Source: Hornefia porci (GTDB lineage Bacteria; Bacillota; Clostridia; Peptostreptococcales; Anaerovoracaceae). From it: a stretch of 64,000 nt of DNA. Below are positions 17,342 through 26,150 of this stretch, piece after piece. The position numbers and the translations under genes are program-made. The notes under the pieces were generated by a model, which did not search any database, was not told the origin of the DNA, and saw only the letters and a list, made by a program, of their open reading frames with translations. Numbering within the stretch: position 1 is the stretch's first letter; each line of letters opens with the position of its first letter. Location: assembly GCF_001940235.1 (NCBI RefSeq), contig NZ_MJIE01000001.1:1054001-1118000 (forward strand), in the 5' to 3' direction.

Positions 17342-19394
17342 TTATTCCTTCCGTCTGCAGCTGTTCTATCGCATCTAAAAGTTCTCGACCTTCGCCCGTA
17401 ATTACGCTTCCGCCGCGACCTCTCGCGCTGCGCACAAAGCCATAGGCAGAAAGCCTTGCAAGCGCCTTTCTTACCTCACCCTCTGAATACATCTCACCAT
17501 TACTGTTTATTTGGTTGGTCAGCCTCTTTCGTCCTGCGCGCTCACCTTGACCGAACGATGTTTTAAGTTCCCTAAGAATTATTCCATGCAACTCAATATC
17601 TCTGCCTTCATTGAGAATAAATTTTTCAATAAATGTGGGCTTCCTCATTTCCAGAGGTCTGTAAGGTTTCCCCGCATTATCATGGAACTCCGGAAGTTCC
17701 TTTTCCGTAATATTCAAATTTCCAAGACTGGTAAGATACTCTGCAACATTGCGCAGTTCTCTCACGTTCCCCCTCCATCCGTGTCTGATTAATTTCTTTT
17801 GTGCAGCTGTGTTTATTTTCATGCCCGGATTTAATTTATTTGTATAAGACTTGAGAATCAGAAGAATGTCTTCTTTCCTTTCTCTCAACGGTGGAAGCTG
17901 TAACGGAAGTACATTCAGACGATAATACAAATCTTCTCTGAACTTCCCCTCAGCCATCATGCGATCAAGGTTCTCATTGGTTGCAGAGATAACGCGCACA
18001 TCAATATCAATATTTTTGCTGGAGCCAACTCTCATAACTTTCTTTTCTTCTAGCACACGCAAAAGTTTCGCCTGAAGCGAAAGAGGCATCTCTCCGATTT
18101 CATCCAAAAAAATGGTCCCTTTGTGTGCCAATTCAAAAAAGCCTATTTTCCCTCCCTTTCGAGCACCGGTGAACGACCCCTCTTCATATCCGAACATTTC
18201 ACTTTCCAGAAGATTCTCCGGAATGGCAGAACAGTTAACCGCAACAAAATTATATCGGCTTCGTCGAGAAGCATTATGTATACTCTGCGCAAACATTTCT
18301 TTCCCTGTTCCGCTCTCACCGGTGATCATTACCGCGGCGTCACTGGCTGCCATTCGTTTTGCAGTCTCCACCGTTTTACGAATCGAAGGACTTTCACCAA
18401 GGATATCCTCGAAATGATAGTGCGCAATATGGTCTGCTCCACTTAACTTTGCTCTCATTCCGTGCTGTTTTTCTTCTTGTTCATCAAAGTCTGTTATTGT
18501 TACAATATGACCGGCCGTCTCATCGCCATTTATGATTTCCACAGGAGCAACAATCAAATTCGCGCCAGAAGTCCGAATCAAAGTTTCTGATGTTGAAGAA
18601 AGGTCGATTTCAGGAAGAACTTCATTGATATTGAACCCTTCCAGCACAGCCGTTCTCCCTTGAAGCAGCTCTCTGGCTTTTGCATTGGAAATATAAATTT
18701 TTCCCAATTCATCCGTTATGACAATTCCATCCTTCATCAGTTTCAGCATTGCTTCCAGCTTGCTGGTCATGCTTGCAGTATCGTTGAGAAGACGATCCAT
18801 ACTGGAATTCATATAATAATATTCTTTTCTCGCTTCTATGGCTTCATGCGTTGAAAATTCTTCTGAAACGCCCAGTTTGTCCGCAATTGCCATTAAACTG
18901 TTCAGGTCAACCGAACTCTCGCCCAGATTGTATACGGTTTCAATCGTTTTCGGAACCAGGTGTGATTCATTTGGCGTAATTGCGACATGAATATCGTGAT
19001 CATAATCGCCCTCCCCATAATACGGAATCAATTCTACATCACGATACCCCGCATCGTACATTGATGTAATCGTATGCATACATGATCGATTGTCAAAATT
19101 GACCAAGAGCGCTCGAGTCCCTTTGGGTATTTCAGACAGACGTTCCATCTGCTTTTTACTTAATGACAAAGAAAGAACTATAATCTCCGAATTTGAACTG
19201 ATTCGCTTACGAACCTGCTGAAAGATATTAAAGGCTGAGATCAACACAAAGTCTTCGGTTATTCCCCCCTGTCTCTCCACTTCCGGAATTGAGTAAGAAT
19301 TGAATTCCGCATATCGACCGAGAAACTTGGAAATGTTATCTGTAAGAAAATCCGCATATTCTTTTTTCGTTGCAACCACTGCGATCTTTTTCAT
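17334..19394 (-). CDS. PrpR-type sigma-54-dependent transcriptional activator
   Basis: A 686-residue activator. Residues 1 to about 170 resemble the PrpR N-terminal sensor. A PAS-like segment follows (about 205-310), then an AAA+ sigma-54 interaction domain with GESGTGKE (Walker A), GSFTGA (a tolerated form of GAFTGA) and GTIFLDEIGE (Walker B). The C-terminus ends in a winged-helix-like segment (GEVRKALARLSAYGFV) instead of a clear Fis helix-turn-helix. It sits between its two presumed target operons, each with a -24/-12 promoter and a shared palindrome. The gene is visibly AT-richer than the argH side, which suggests transfer. Its own promoter looks sigma-A-like. Confidence 0.93.
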   Translation of the reverse strand: MKKIAVVATKKEYADFLTDNISKFLGRYAEFNSYSIPEVERQGGITEDFVLISAFNIFQQVRKRISSNSEIIVLSLSLSKKQMERLSEIPKGTRALLVNFDNRSCMHTITSMYDAGYRDVELIPYYGEGDYDHDIHVAITPNESHLVPKTIETVYNLGESSVDLNSLMAIADKLGVSEEFSTHEAIEARKEYYYMNSSMDRLLNDTASMTSKLEAMLKLMKDGIVITDELGKIYISNAKARELLQGRTAVLEGFNINEVLPEIDLSSTSETLIRTSGANLIVAPVEIINGDETAGHIVTITDFDEQEEKQHGMRAKLSGADHIAHYHFEDILGESPSIRKTVETAKRMAASDAAVMITGESGTGKEMFAQSIHNASRRSRYNFVAVNCSAIPENLLESEMFGYEEGSFTGARKGGKIGFFELAHKGTIFLDEIGEMPLSLQAKLLRVLEEKKVMRVGSSKNIDIDVRVISATNENLDRMMAEGKFREDLYYRLNVLPLQLPPLRERKEDILLILKSYTNKLNPGMKINTAAQKKLIRHGWRGNVRELRNVAEYLTSLGNLNITEKELPEFHDNAGKPYRPLEMRKPTFIEKFILNEGRDIELHGIILRELKTSFGQGERAGRKRLTNQINSNGEMYSEGEVRKALARLSAYGFVRSARGRGGSVITGEGRELLDAIEQLQTEGIMG

Positions 19395-19424
19395 TATATT
19401 TTGTCCCTTCGTGATATTACCCCT

Positions 19425-19452
19425 ATTATACTACAAAAGAGCCGTCATACAA
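19425..19452 (-). promoter_or_regulatory. sigma-A-like promoter of the activator gene
   Basis: TATAAT (19425-19430) and TTGTAT (19447-19452) lie 16 bp apart on the minus strand. The -35 overlaps the terminator of the operon upstream. Confidence 0.55.
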
Positions 19453-19463
19453 GGCGGCTCTTT
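19436..19463. terminator. terminator after the racemase gene
   Basis: AAAGAGCCG pairs perfectly with CGGCTCTTT; on the minus strand a T-run follows. It separates the symporter-racemase transcript from the activator gene. Confidence 0.85.
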
Positions 19464-19472
19464 CCAATATAA

Positions 19473-20210
19473 TTAAAGGTTCACATGACTTTCATTCATG
19501 AACAGCGGATAAGATGCCCTCGGGTGTGTCAAACCGATACGAACACACATTTCCGCATAAGCTACAGCGATAAACGCCGGGTCAAAAACCTTCACAGGAA
19601 GATTCTTTTCTATAGCAGACCCATAGTTTGCCATTCCGAGGCAGCCCAGTACTACGCCATCAATCTGTTCTTTTTCTACCGCTTCACGGCATACTTGAAT
19701 TAATCGCTTTTCTATGGCCGTAGGATCCTTTCTGAGTTCCCCAATCGGCACATCCAAAGCTCTTACGGAACTCATTTTGTCTCGGGCAATGGCATACCTC
19801 CTTAACCTGCGATAAGTCCGGGCAATGTTACGACTTTCTGTTGTGATCACAACATACCGGTTGCAGACAAGTCCTGCTGCAGCGAGAGTGGTTTCTCCCG
19901 GGCCGACCACAGGAATACTGACATTTTCACGAATTGCATCTATCGCCACATCGCTGAAACAGTAGATAACGATAGCATCATACCCTTCTTTTTCAGCCTG
20001 AATGCTTCTTCGTACCATCTCCGGAGAAGCGAATGCCTCATCAGTATTACAGTCCAGTTCATCCGGACCTTCTTTTATACAATCCACCGATATCTCAGTT
20101 TTCTCCGACACAGCGCAGCTTAACATACTTTCGCGCTGATCCATCGTTTCCCGGTCCATCGCCTTATCAGTCATAATTACTTTGATTTTCAAAACGTCCT
20201 CCAAAGTCAT
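19473..20210 (-). CDS. Asp/Glu/hydantoin racemase family protein
   Basis: A 245-residue protein of the aspartate/glutamate/hydantoin racemase superfamily. The two catalytic cysteines of the hydantoin racemase branch are present in context: IYCFSDVAIDAIRE in the middle and GVVLGCLGMANYG near the C-terminus, with VPVVGPGE following the first. Hydantoin racemases interconvert D- and L-5-substituted hydantoins; the substrate here is inferred. Its start overlaps the symporter stop (ATGA), so uptake and racemisation are coupled. It belongs to the transcript driven by the sigma-54 promoter at 21830. Confidence 0.85.
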   Translation of the reverse strand: MTLEDVLKIKVIMTDKAMDRETMDQRESMLSCAVSEKTEISVDCIKEGPDELDCNTDEAFASPEMVRRSIQAEKEGYDAIVIYCFSDVAIDAIRENVSIPVVGPGETTLAAAGLVCNRYVVITTESRNIARTYRRLRRYAIARDKMSSVRALDVPIGELRKDPTAIEKRLIQVCREAVEKEQIDGVVLGCLGMANYGSAIEKNLPVKVFDPAFIAVAYAEMCVRIGLTHPRASYPLFMNESHVNL

Positions 20211-21766
20211 TCCGCTTTCTTTTCCAGTGCTGCTTCTTCAGTCCAGACATCTGAATCCACTCCGATGTCTGCTGCAACAAATCTTTTTCCTTTTGACATC
20301 TTATAATCATTATAAGCTGCTATAACATATTTTCTTCCAATAATCAATGTCGGTACATTAATGAACACCAACACGATATTAATCAAATCAGAGACAGTCC
20401 AGAGATTGTCCAGCTGAAGTCCCGCGAGAACAGTCAGTGTTCCAAGAGGAACAAAGATGAATGCGCCCAGCACACGGATAAAGCGAATAAATTCTTTGCT
20501 CTGAGAAATTTTATTCGCTGCGATTTCCGAATACGTCAGGTCACAAACCAGCGTCGTAAATGCAAACAATCCGAAGCATAAAGCCACAATAACAACAACA
20601 GTTCCATCTAATTTTGTACCCGGGACCAGCGCTCTTATTGATGCAAGGAAAGTTCCAATCTTATCAAGACTGATTTCACTCCAATTGATATTTTTGTCTT
20701 CCCAAATTGCTCCCGCAGACACAATAAACCCAGTCAGCGAGCAAATCACTATCGTATCAACGAATACACCTATTGCCTGCACAAATCCCTGCTCACAAGG
20801 GTGATTCTGATCTGCGATAGACGATGCCTGAGTGGAAGTTCCCATACCGGCCTCGTTTGACAGCAGAGCTCTCTTCAATCCATTCGCCAGAGTCACACCG
20901 AACACCCCGCCAAAAATCGATTGCGGTTTAAACGCCTGCACAAATACTGCCGCAAAAAATCCGGGAACCTTATCGAGATTCAAGAGGATCAGCACAAAGG
21001 TAATTGCCAAATACAGAAGTGCCATAAAAGGAACTGCTCCATCCGCGAAAGAAACCGCATTTTTGATTCCTCCAAAAGCGATAACTGCAATCACAACGAT
21101 AATTACCGCTGCGATTATATAATATGCGGGTTCGCTTACGTCCGTCGTCCTGCCGACAAAAACATTCATAATCGAACTTGCTGCCGTAAAAACATGGAAG
21201 GTATGAACCGGTATGCTGAGAAGATTGTAAATCAGATACATCACGCACATCGCCGTGCCAACCCAGATTTTGTTCTTCCAGATCTTCTGAATATAGAAAG
21301 TAAATCCTCCGACATACTCATTTCCTTTTTTCTCTTTAAAGATCTGCGAGAGGGTAGCTTCACTGAATGCTGTCGCCATTCCAAACAAAGCAGAAATCCA
21401 CATCCAGAATATGGCTCCCGGACCGCCCAGCGAAATCGCACCGGTAACCCCAACGATATTACCAGCACCAACTCTACCGCCCATGCTGATCAAAAAAGCC
21501 TGCAATGGGGTTGTTCCCGTTTCCCCTTTTTTGCGTTTTGGCGATAACAGTTTCAAACCGGTCTTAAATCCTTTAATCTGTACAAATCCCAGTTTAAAAG
21601 TAAAATAAATTCCGCAGCCGAGCAAAAATAAGATGCCAAGTGAGTACTGCCCTAAAATCGGAATTGACGCATACCATTCATAATTAGTCGGAAAGTCCCA
21701 AAGGAAATTACTAATCGGAACTACTCCGGCAAAAAGCTGATCTACTGCATTGAAAATTCCATCCAT
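20207..21766 (-). CDS. AGCS-family sodium:amino-acid symporter
   Basis: A 519-residue membrane carrier with about 10 hydrophobic segments. LISMGGRVGAGNIVGVTGAISLGGPGAIFWMW and the later NEAGMGT motif are hallmarks of the alanine/glycine:cation symporter family. It should import a small amino acid or related compound with Na+. It is the first gene after a sigma-54 promoter and shares its control with the deacetylase-like pair. AAGGAG stands before the start. It is AT-richer than flanking housekeeping genes. The exact substrate cannot be read. Confidence 0.93.
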   Translation of the reverse strand: MDGIFNAVDQLFAGVVPISNFLWDFPTNYEWYASIPILGQYSLGILFLLGCGIYFTFKLGFVQIKGFKTGLKLLSPKRKKGETGTTPLQAFLISMGGRVGAGNIVGVTGAISLGGPGAIFWMWISALFGMATAFSEATLSQIFKEKKGNEYVGGFTFYIQKIWKNKIWVGTAMCVMYLIYNLLSIPVHTFHVFTAASSIMNVFVGRTTDVSEPAYYIIAAVIIVVIAVIAFGGIKNAVSFADGAVPFMALLYLAITFVLILLNLDKVPGFFAAVFVQAFKPQSIFGGVFGVTLANGLKRALLSNEAGMGTSTQASSIADQNHPCEQGFVQAIGVFVDTIVICSLTGFIVSAGAIWEDKNINWSEISLDKIGTFLASIRALVPGTKLDGTVVVIVALCFGLFAFTTLVCDLTYSEIAANKISQSKEFIRFIRVLGAFIFVPLGTLTVLAGLQLDNLWTVSDLINIVLVFINVPTLIIGRKYVIAAYNDYKMSKGKRFVAADIGVDSDVWTEEAALEKKAE

Positions 21767-21829
21767 ACATTATCTCCTTACATACAATATGATCAATAAC
21801 AAATAACATTGCGACCATCATTATTCATA

Positions 21830-21844
21830 GCAACATACATGCCA
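21830..21844 (-). promoter_or_regulatory. sigma-54 promoter of the symporter-racemase operon
   Basis: On the minus strand TGGCATGTATGTTGC fits the -24/-12 consensus with exact spacing, about 64 bp upstream of the symporter start. Confidence 0.88.
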
Positions 21845-21915
21845 AATTTCTTTTCACAGAAAATTCAAAGTTTCGCCGATTTGCAATTTTTTATTAACGC
21901 CAATTTTGGCATTAA

Positions 21916-21934
21916 TGGGTAAATAATTAACCTA
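21916..21934. promoter_or_regulatory. palindromic activator site, second copy
   Basis: TGGGTAAATAATTAACCTA is the reverse-orientation copy (18 of 19 bases) of the site at 17323-17341, about 88 bp upstream of the second sigma-54 promoter. Confidence 0.75.
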
Positions 21935-21975
21935 TTGTTCCAATTTATTGTCTGTTGTCATAGTCGATGTCGCAG

Positions 21976-22004
21976 TTGATAATGTTATAACAATTCATTA
22001 TAAA
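21976..22004 (+). promoter_or_regulatory. promoter of the MFS gene
   Basis: TTGATA (21976-21981) and TATAAA (21999-22004) lie 17 bp apart, 49 bp before the start codon, divergent from the symporter operon. Confidence 0.6.
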
Positions 22005-22053
22005 ATCTGTACATCAATATGTTCTTTCTCTGCATATTGACTATCTTGAATCT

Positions 22054-23286
22054 ATGCGCTATATTCAGATTATGAAAATGGTTTCACAGTATCGAGGACT
22101 TCCTAAGCAAATCTATTTTCTCTGCGTCGTACGCCTGATTGAAGAAATGGGGCTTATGTTTGTATTCCCGTTTTTATCTTTACTTATGACACAAAGGCTG
22201 GGATTCTCTACTATACAGGCTGGTTTTCTCATGCTGTTCACTTCAGCATGCAGTACAGCGGGGACCTTAACAGGAGGGAAACTTGCTGATGAGTTTGGAC
22301 GGCGCAGAATCTGTATAACGTTGACCATTATCGTGATTATGGCGACATTCGCTGCAGGAGCGACATGCTCCCGTCCGATCGTACTGTTATTTGTGATCAT
22401 CGCATATACCGCAAATAGTGCGATTGTTCCGGCGGCATCCGCATTCGTCATTGACTTATCAACGCCAGAAACCAGGAATGACTGCTTTTCTCTGCTTTAC
22501 ATCTTTGTTAATGTCGGATGCTCTTTCGGTCCTGTTGTTGCCGGCCTCTTATTTTATAATCATATGAGATGGATTTTCTATTCAATGGCCGGTCTTTATC
22601 TGATCGCTCTTTATATTTTGTGCACCCGCATCAAAGATCATTATATTCCGCATTGCAGGCACAGTACAAAAGAAGAAGAAAGCCTGATTTCAATTACATT
22701 TCACAGACCTGTGCTCTGTATTTTTATAGGCTGTCTTATAGCCATTACTATGTGTTATATGCAGCTTAGCTATGTTCTTCCGATTCAACTCAGCGACACT
22801 TTCGGTCTGAACACAGGTTCCAAGCTCTCATCTCTGCTTTGGACCGCTAATGGTATTCTGTGCGTCATCCTGACACCATCAATGATGCTGATTATTAAAA
22901 GACTGGATCCGCTGCTCAATGTTGTTATCGGAGTACTGATTTATATTGCAGGCTTCGGAATATATGCATTTCCAATCACTGTTCCACTTTTTACTGTCTC
23001 AACAGTAATCTGGACAATCGGTGAAATCTTTATCAATACAGAATCAACCGTATTTATTGCAGAAATGGCTCCTCACACTCATAACGGAAGAGTGATCAGT
23101 CTTTACGAGTTCTCAAGAGGTATGGGAAAGTGCATTGGTCCGCCGATATTCAGCTACGCCTTAGTTTACACAAATTACAGCGGTATATGGATTTCTATCA
23201 GTGTGATATTCGGAGTTATCGCCGGAATACTTGCTTTACTTTACCGGAAATCCCATCATTCGCACCGTAATTCTGCGAATTCTTGA
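22054..23286 (+). CDS. Major facilitator superfamily transporter
   Basis: A 410-residue protein with about 12 hydrophobic segments. GGKLADEFGRRRI between helices 2 and 3 is the MFS loop motif, and the family of drug- or metabolite-exporting MFS proteins fits the length. The substrate is unknown. The gene is divergent from the sigma-54-controlled symporter and shares its AT-rich composition, so it may belong to the same acquired segment. No good ribosome binding site precedes either candidate start (22054 or 22072). It ends three bases into the -35 of the next promoter. Confidence 0.88.
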   Translation: MRYIQIMKMVSQYRGLPKQIYFLCVVRLIEEMGLMFVFPFLSLLMTQRLGFSTIQAGFLMLFTSACSTAGTLTGGKLADEFGRRRICITLTIIVIMATFAAGATCSRPIVLLFVIIAYTANSAIVPAASAFVIDLSTPETRNDCFSLLYIFVNVGCSFGPVVAGLLFYNHMRWIFYSMAGLYLIALYILCTRIKDHYIPHCRHSTKEEESLISITFHRPVLCIFIGCLIAITMCYMQLSYVLPIQLSDTFGLNTGSKLSSLLWTANGILCVILTPSMMLIIKRLDPLLNVVIGVLIYIAGFGIYAFPITVPLFTVSTVIWTIGEIFINTESTVFIAEMAPHTHNGRVISLYEFSRGMGKCIGPPIFSYALVYTNYSGIWISISVIFGVIAGILALLYRKSHHSHRNSANS

Positions 23287-23310
23287 CAGACAATTCTCTG
23301 TTGCTATAAT
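23283..23310 (+). promoter_or_regulatory. promoter of the D-cysteine desulfhydrase-like gene
   Basis: TTGACA (23283-23288) and TATAAT (23305-23310) are both full consensus, spaced 16 bp. The -35 overlaps the MFS stop codon. Confidence 0.75.
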
Positions 23311-23388
23311 AAAGGCAGAAAAGCAGATCTTTCATCGGTAAATATTCCGGAATCGTATGAGAATAAAGTTTGCAGGAGGTACATGAAC

Positions 23389-24414
23389 ATGACATTAGGA
23401 CGCGAAAAGGTGTGTTTTCTGAACACGCCGACCCCTCTGGAGCAGCTGAAAACCGTGTCGCGGGAGCTGGGGATCCGGTTTTACATGAAGCGGGACGATC
23501 TGACCAACTACGGAACGGGCGGCAACAAGCTCCGGAAGCTGGAATATTTTGTAAAGGACGCGCAGGATCACGGCGCGACGATGCTCCTGACCGTGGGAGG
23601 AGCACAGACCAATCACGGCAGACTGACTGCGGCGATCGCCGCACGCTACGGATTCCGTTCTGCCATCGTGGCGGTGGACCCGTATCCTGGAGAGATTTCC
23701 GCCAACCTTCTGCTGGACGGAATCATGGGATGCCAGGTGTATCTGGTCCGCAAGGACGGCAGAACACCGGACAGTCAACTTCTTCAGGACGCTGTGGCAC
23801 GGGTCACAAAGGAATGGGAGGAGAAGGGAGAAAAGGTCTACTTCATCCCCATGGGCGGTTCTGACGAGCTGGGAGCGCTGGGTTATTACGACTGTGCTCT
23901 GGAGCTGGATGCGCAGATCCGGGAGCAGGGAATCACAAATCCCCATATCATCGTCACTGTCGGGAGCATGGGCACCTATATGGGGCTTGCGGCGGCCATC
24001 GCGAACGAGCATCTGAATATGAAGCTTACCGGCATCGGGATCATGCCGTACCGGGACATCACCGGTCACGCACTGGATTACTATGAACGGCTGCGGAAGA
24101 CTTACGGTCTGGAAGCGGTTCTGCGCCGGGAGGATTTTCACATCAACACTGATTTCGACTATGGGGCTTATAACAATCCGGTGGAGGATGTGCGCAAGGC
24201 CATCTATTACATGGGGCGCAGGGAGGGAATCATTCTCGACCCCTGCTACACCGGCAAGACATTCAATGCAGTAAAAAAACTCGCCGAACGCAGCGAGCTT
24301 TCGAAAGAGGATTCCTATATCATGATCCATACCGGCGGCATTCCGGGCATCTATACGAAGCACCACCGCTCCGAGATGGAGGTGGAGCTGATGAACTACA
24401 TGCACATCATCTGA
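23389..24414 (+). CDS. D-cysteine desulfhydrase / ACC deaminase family PLP enzyme
   Basis: A 341-residue fold-type II PLP enzyme of the ACC deaminase/D-cysteine desulfhydrase family. FYMKRDDLTNYGTGGNKLRKLEYF contains the PLP lysine (GGNKLRKLE), and GGAQTNHGR is the usual following block. The bacterial role is usually breakdown of D-cysteine to pyruvate, H2S and ammonia, or of related D-amino acids. The start at 23389 is chosen because AGGAGGT lies 8 bases upstream; an ATG at 23383 is only 2 bases from it. Composition is GC-rich, unlike the MFS gene before it. Confidence 0.88.
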   Translation: MTLGREKVCFLNTPTPLEQLKTVSRELGIRFYMKRDDLTNYGTGGNKLRKLEYFVKDAQDHGATMLLTVGGAQTNHGRLTAAIAARYGFRSAIVAVDPYPGEISANLLLDGIMGCQVYLVRKDGRTPDSQLLQDAVARVTKEWEEKGEKVYFIPMGGSDELGALGYYDCALELDAQIREQGITNPHIIVTVGSMGTYMGLAAAIANEHLNMKLTGIGIMPYRDITGHALDYYERLRKTYGLEAVLRREDFHINTDFDYGAYNNPVEDVRKAIYYMGRREGIILDPCYTGKTFNAVKKLAERSELSKEDSYIMIHTGGIPGIYTKHHRSEMEVELMNYMHII

Positions 24415-24490
24415 AGCACGTGCTCCGAAAGCAAATTTCTCCGGGCGCCTATCTCTTCAGTCACTGGGATGCGATTGCTCCGGAGCATCC

Positions 24491-25135
24491 TCAGCAGCAC
24501 AGGCAGAACGGGAGTGTGGAACAGCAGGCCAGCGCGCCGGCGTCCATGCTCCCGTTTTCATTATAACCGTAAGCATCGGAGCGCTGGCGGTACACTCCGC
24601 CCAGAGTGCTCATCTGCTGCAGTGCGTCCCGGTACTCCGGATTTTCCGGATCCATGTTTATCGCCTGCTGCACGTTGGCGATGCCGTCCCGAACCTGCCC
24701 CTGATTGTAGGAGAGAACTCCGCTGAGGAAGAACCATTCCGCATCCCGGTTCTCCGCATGGATCAGCATCTCATACGCCGCCGCATTGTCTCTTCGTGCC
24801 AGAGCCGCGCGGATCTGCGCATATTCCGGATTTCCGCCTCCATAGGCGCTTCCGTAAGCACCTCCGTACTGTGCTCCGCCGCTGTACGCCGCGCCGCCGG
24901 CCGCACTGCCGTATGCTCCGCCATAAGGACTGCCGGAGGCCGCCGGACCGTCCTTTGTGAGCATATCATACGCCTCATTCACCTGCTGCAGCTTCTCCTC
25001 AGCGAGATCCGCCAGCGGATTGCCCTGATATTTGTCCGGGTGGTATTTCTTCACCAGTTCGCGATACGCCTGCTTGATTTCCTTCTCCGAAGCGTTCCGC
25101 CGAACGCCAAGCACCTCATACGGATCATTTATCAT
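24491..25135 (-). CDS. J-domain protein
   Basis: A 214-residue protein. An N-terminal J domain (residues 1 to about 65) has the HPD motif in [12 protein letters not shown] Gly/Ala/Ser/Tyr-rich low-complexity linker follows (about 70-105), then a helical TPR-like region ([46 protein letters not shown]). It ends in a hydrophobic Cys-rich tail ([11 protein letters not shown]). J domains stimulate an Hsp70 partner. The start overlaps the end of the DUF5685 gene by 11 bases, so the pair is coupled; this neighbour pair recurs in Clostridia. Confidence 0.88.
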   Translation of the reverse strand: MINDPYEVLGVRRNASEKEIKQAYRELVKKYHPDKYQGNPLADLAEEKLQQVNEAYDMLTKDGPAASGSPYGGAYGSAAGGAAYSGGAQYGGAYGSAYGGGNPEYAQIRAALARRDNAAAYEMLIHAENRDAEWFFLSGVLSYNQGQVRDGIANVQQAINMDPENPEYRDALQQMSTLGGVYRQRSDAYGYNENGSMDAGALACCSTLPFCLCC

Positions 25136-25976
25136 CGCCGGCACCTTCTCCCGCAAGAACCTTCTCGGTGCGGCGGCGCAGGCCGCAGTAGACTATATTG
25201 TCCAGAATTGTTTTGTTCTTATGGAACTGAATGAGATCGTAGGCCTTGACCAGTCCGTCCAGATAAAAATACAGCGCCGGCTCGATCATGTCGCGGGCCC
25301 TTCTGCGGTCCGTAATTCCCAGATCCAGGAGCGGATTGAAGCGGTGCTCGTCCCGATCCTCCTCAAAGTCGTCAATGATGTCGATGAGATACAGCCAGCA
25401 GCCGAGGTTCTCCGCAAACTCCCCGACGCTGCGAATCTGCTCCTCCGGCATCACAAAGCCGGTGAAGACCGCTTTCATGACACGTCCGAAGCAGGTGGAC
25501 ATCTTCCGGACGTTGGATTTCCCTTCTACCTCATAGGAGTAAAGCTCCTGCAGGCTCTCATTGATGATTTTCGCCTCCTCCGGATGCATATTCGCGGCTC
25601 TCTCGTACTTCGACGCGATGCGGACAATCTTCCCCCGGTATCTGGAGCGCTCGCCGTCGCGCACATCATCGATATACTGCTCCGCCCGCAGGATAATCAT
25701 CATGTCCGCCGCGTATTTCACCGACTGCTCCTGAACCTCCACCGGCTTTTTCCGGAACGGATGCACGATGCAGTGCTCATATTTGATGTGATCCTCCCCC
25801 GCTGTCAGCGCGCCGAGGAACATGGCGAGGAAGGTCATGTCATTGCTGAGCCACAGCCGGCTCACCTGCCCGTAGGATTCACTGACCTCCTTACACAGTC
25901 CGCAGTAATAACCGTTATATGTTTCCAGATCACGAAGTTTCAGATCGTGTTTGTCCGGTTCTATATATCCAAGCAT
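25125..25976 (-). CDS. DUF5685 family protein
   Basis: A 283-residue, mainly helical protein with no signal peptide. The N-terminal [31 protein letters not shown] with its CxxC pair is the family signature. The segment [22 protein letters not shown] recalls the Asp-rich motifs of prenyl-transfer folds, but no activity can be claimed. The start at 25976 is preferred over 26051 because AAGGAGAG stands just upstream. It is co-transcribed with the J-domain gene, which may recruit DnaK to it. Confidence 0.8.
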   Translation of the reverse strand: MLGYIEPDKHDLKLRDLETYNGYYCGLCKEVSESYGQVSRLWLSNDMTFLAMFLGALTAGEDHIKYEHCIVHPFRKKPVEVQEQSVKYAADMMIILRAEQYIDDVRDGERSRYRGKIVRIASKYERAANMHPEEAKIINESLQELYSYEVEGKSNVRKMSTCFGRVMKAVFTGFVMPEEQIRSVGEFAENLGCWLYLIDIIDDFEEDRDEHRFNPLLDLGITDRRRARDMIEPALYFYLDGLVKAYDLIQFHKNKTILDNIVYCGLRRRTEKVLAGEGAGDDK

Positions 25977-26060
25977 GAATAATCTCTCCTTACTGAGTAT
26001 GCGTCTGTCCGTCCCGCCACAAGACGGAACCGTTCGCAAATCATTTATCACAATAGAAAA

Positions 26061-26089
26061 ATCTTATAATAAATCTGTGACATTTTCAA
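26061..26089 (-). promoter_or_regulatory. promoter of the DUF5685/J-domain operon
   Basis: TTGAAA (26084-26089) and TAAGAT (26061-26066) lie 17 bp apart on the minus strand; an overlapping TATAAG is an alternative -10. Confidence 0.45.
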
Positions 26090-26150
26090 GTATTTACGGT
26101 GAGAAAGTGGAAAAACCGGGGTAAACTCCGGGGCAAATGCGGCGGAGCCG

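Noticed and set aside
21905..21921. Additional sigma-54-like TGGCATTAATGGG on the plus strand
   Set aside because: The TTGC -12 element is missing at the required spacing; only the -24 half matches.
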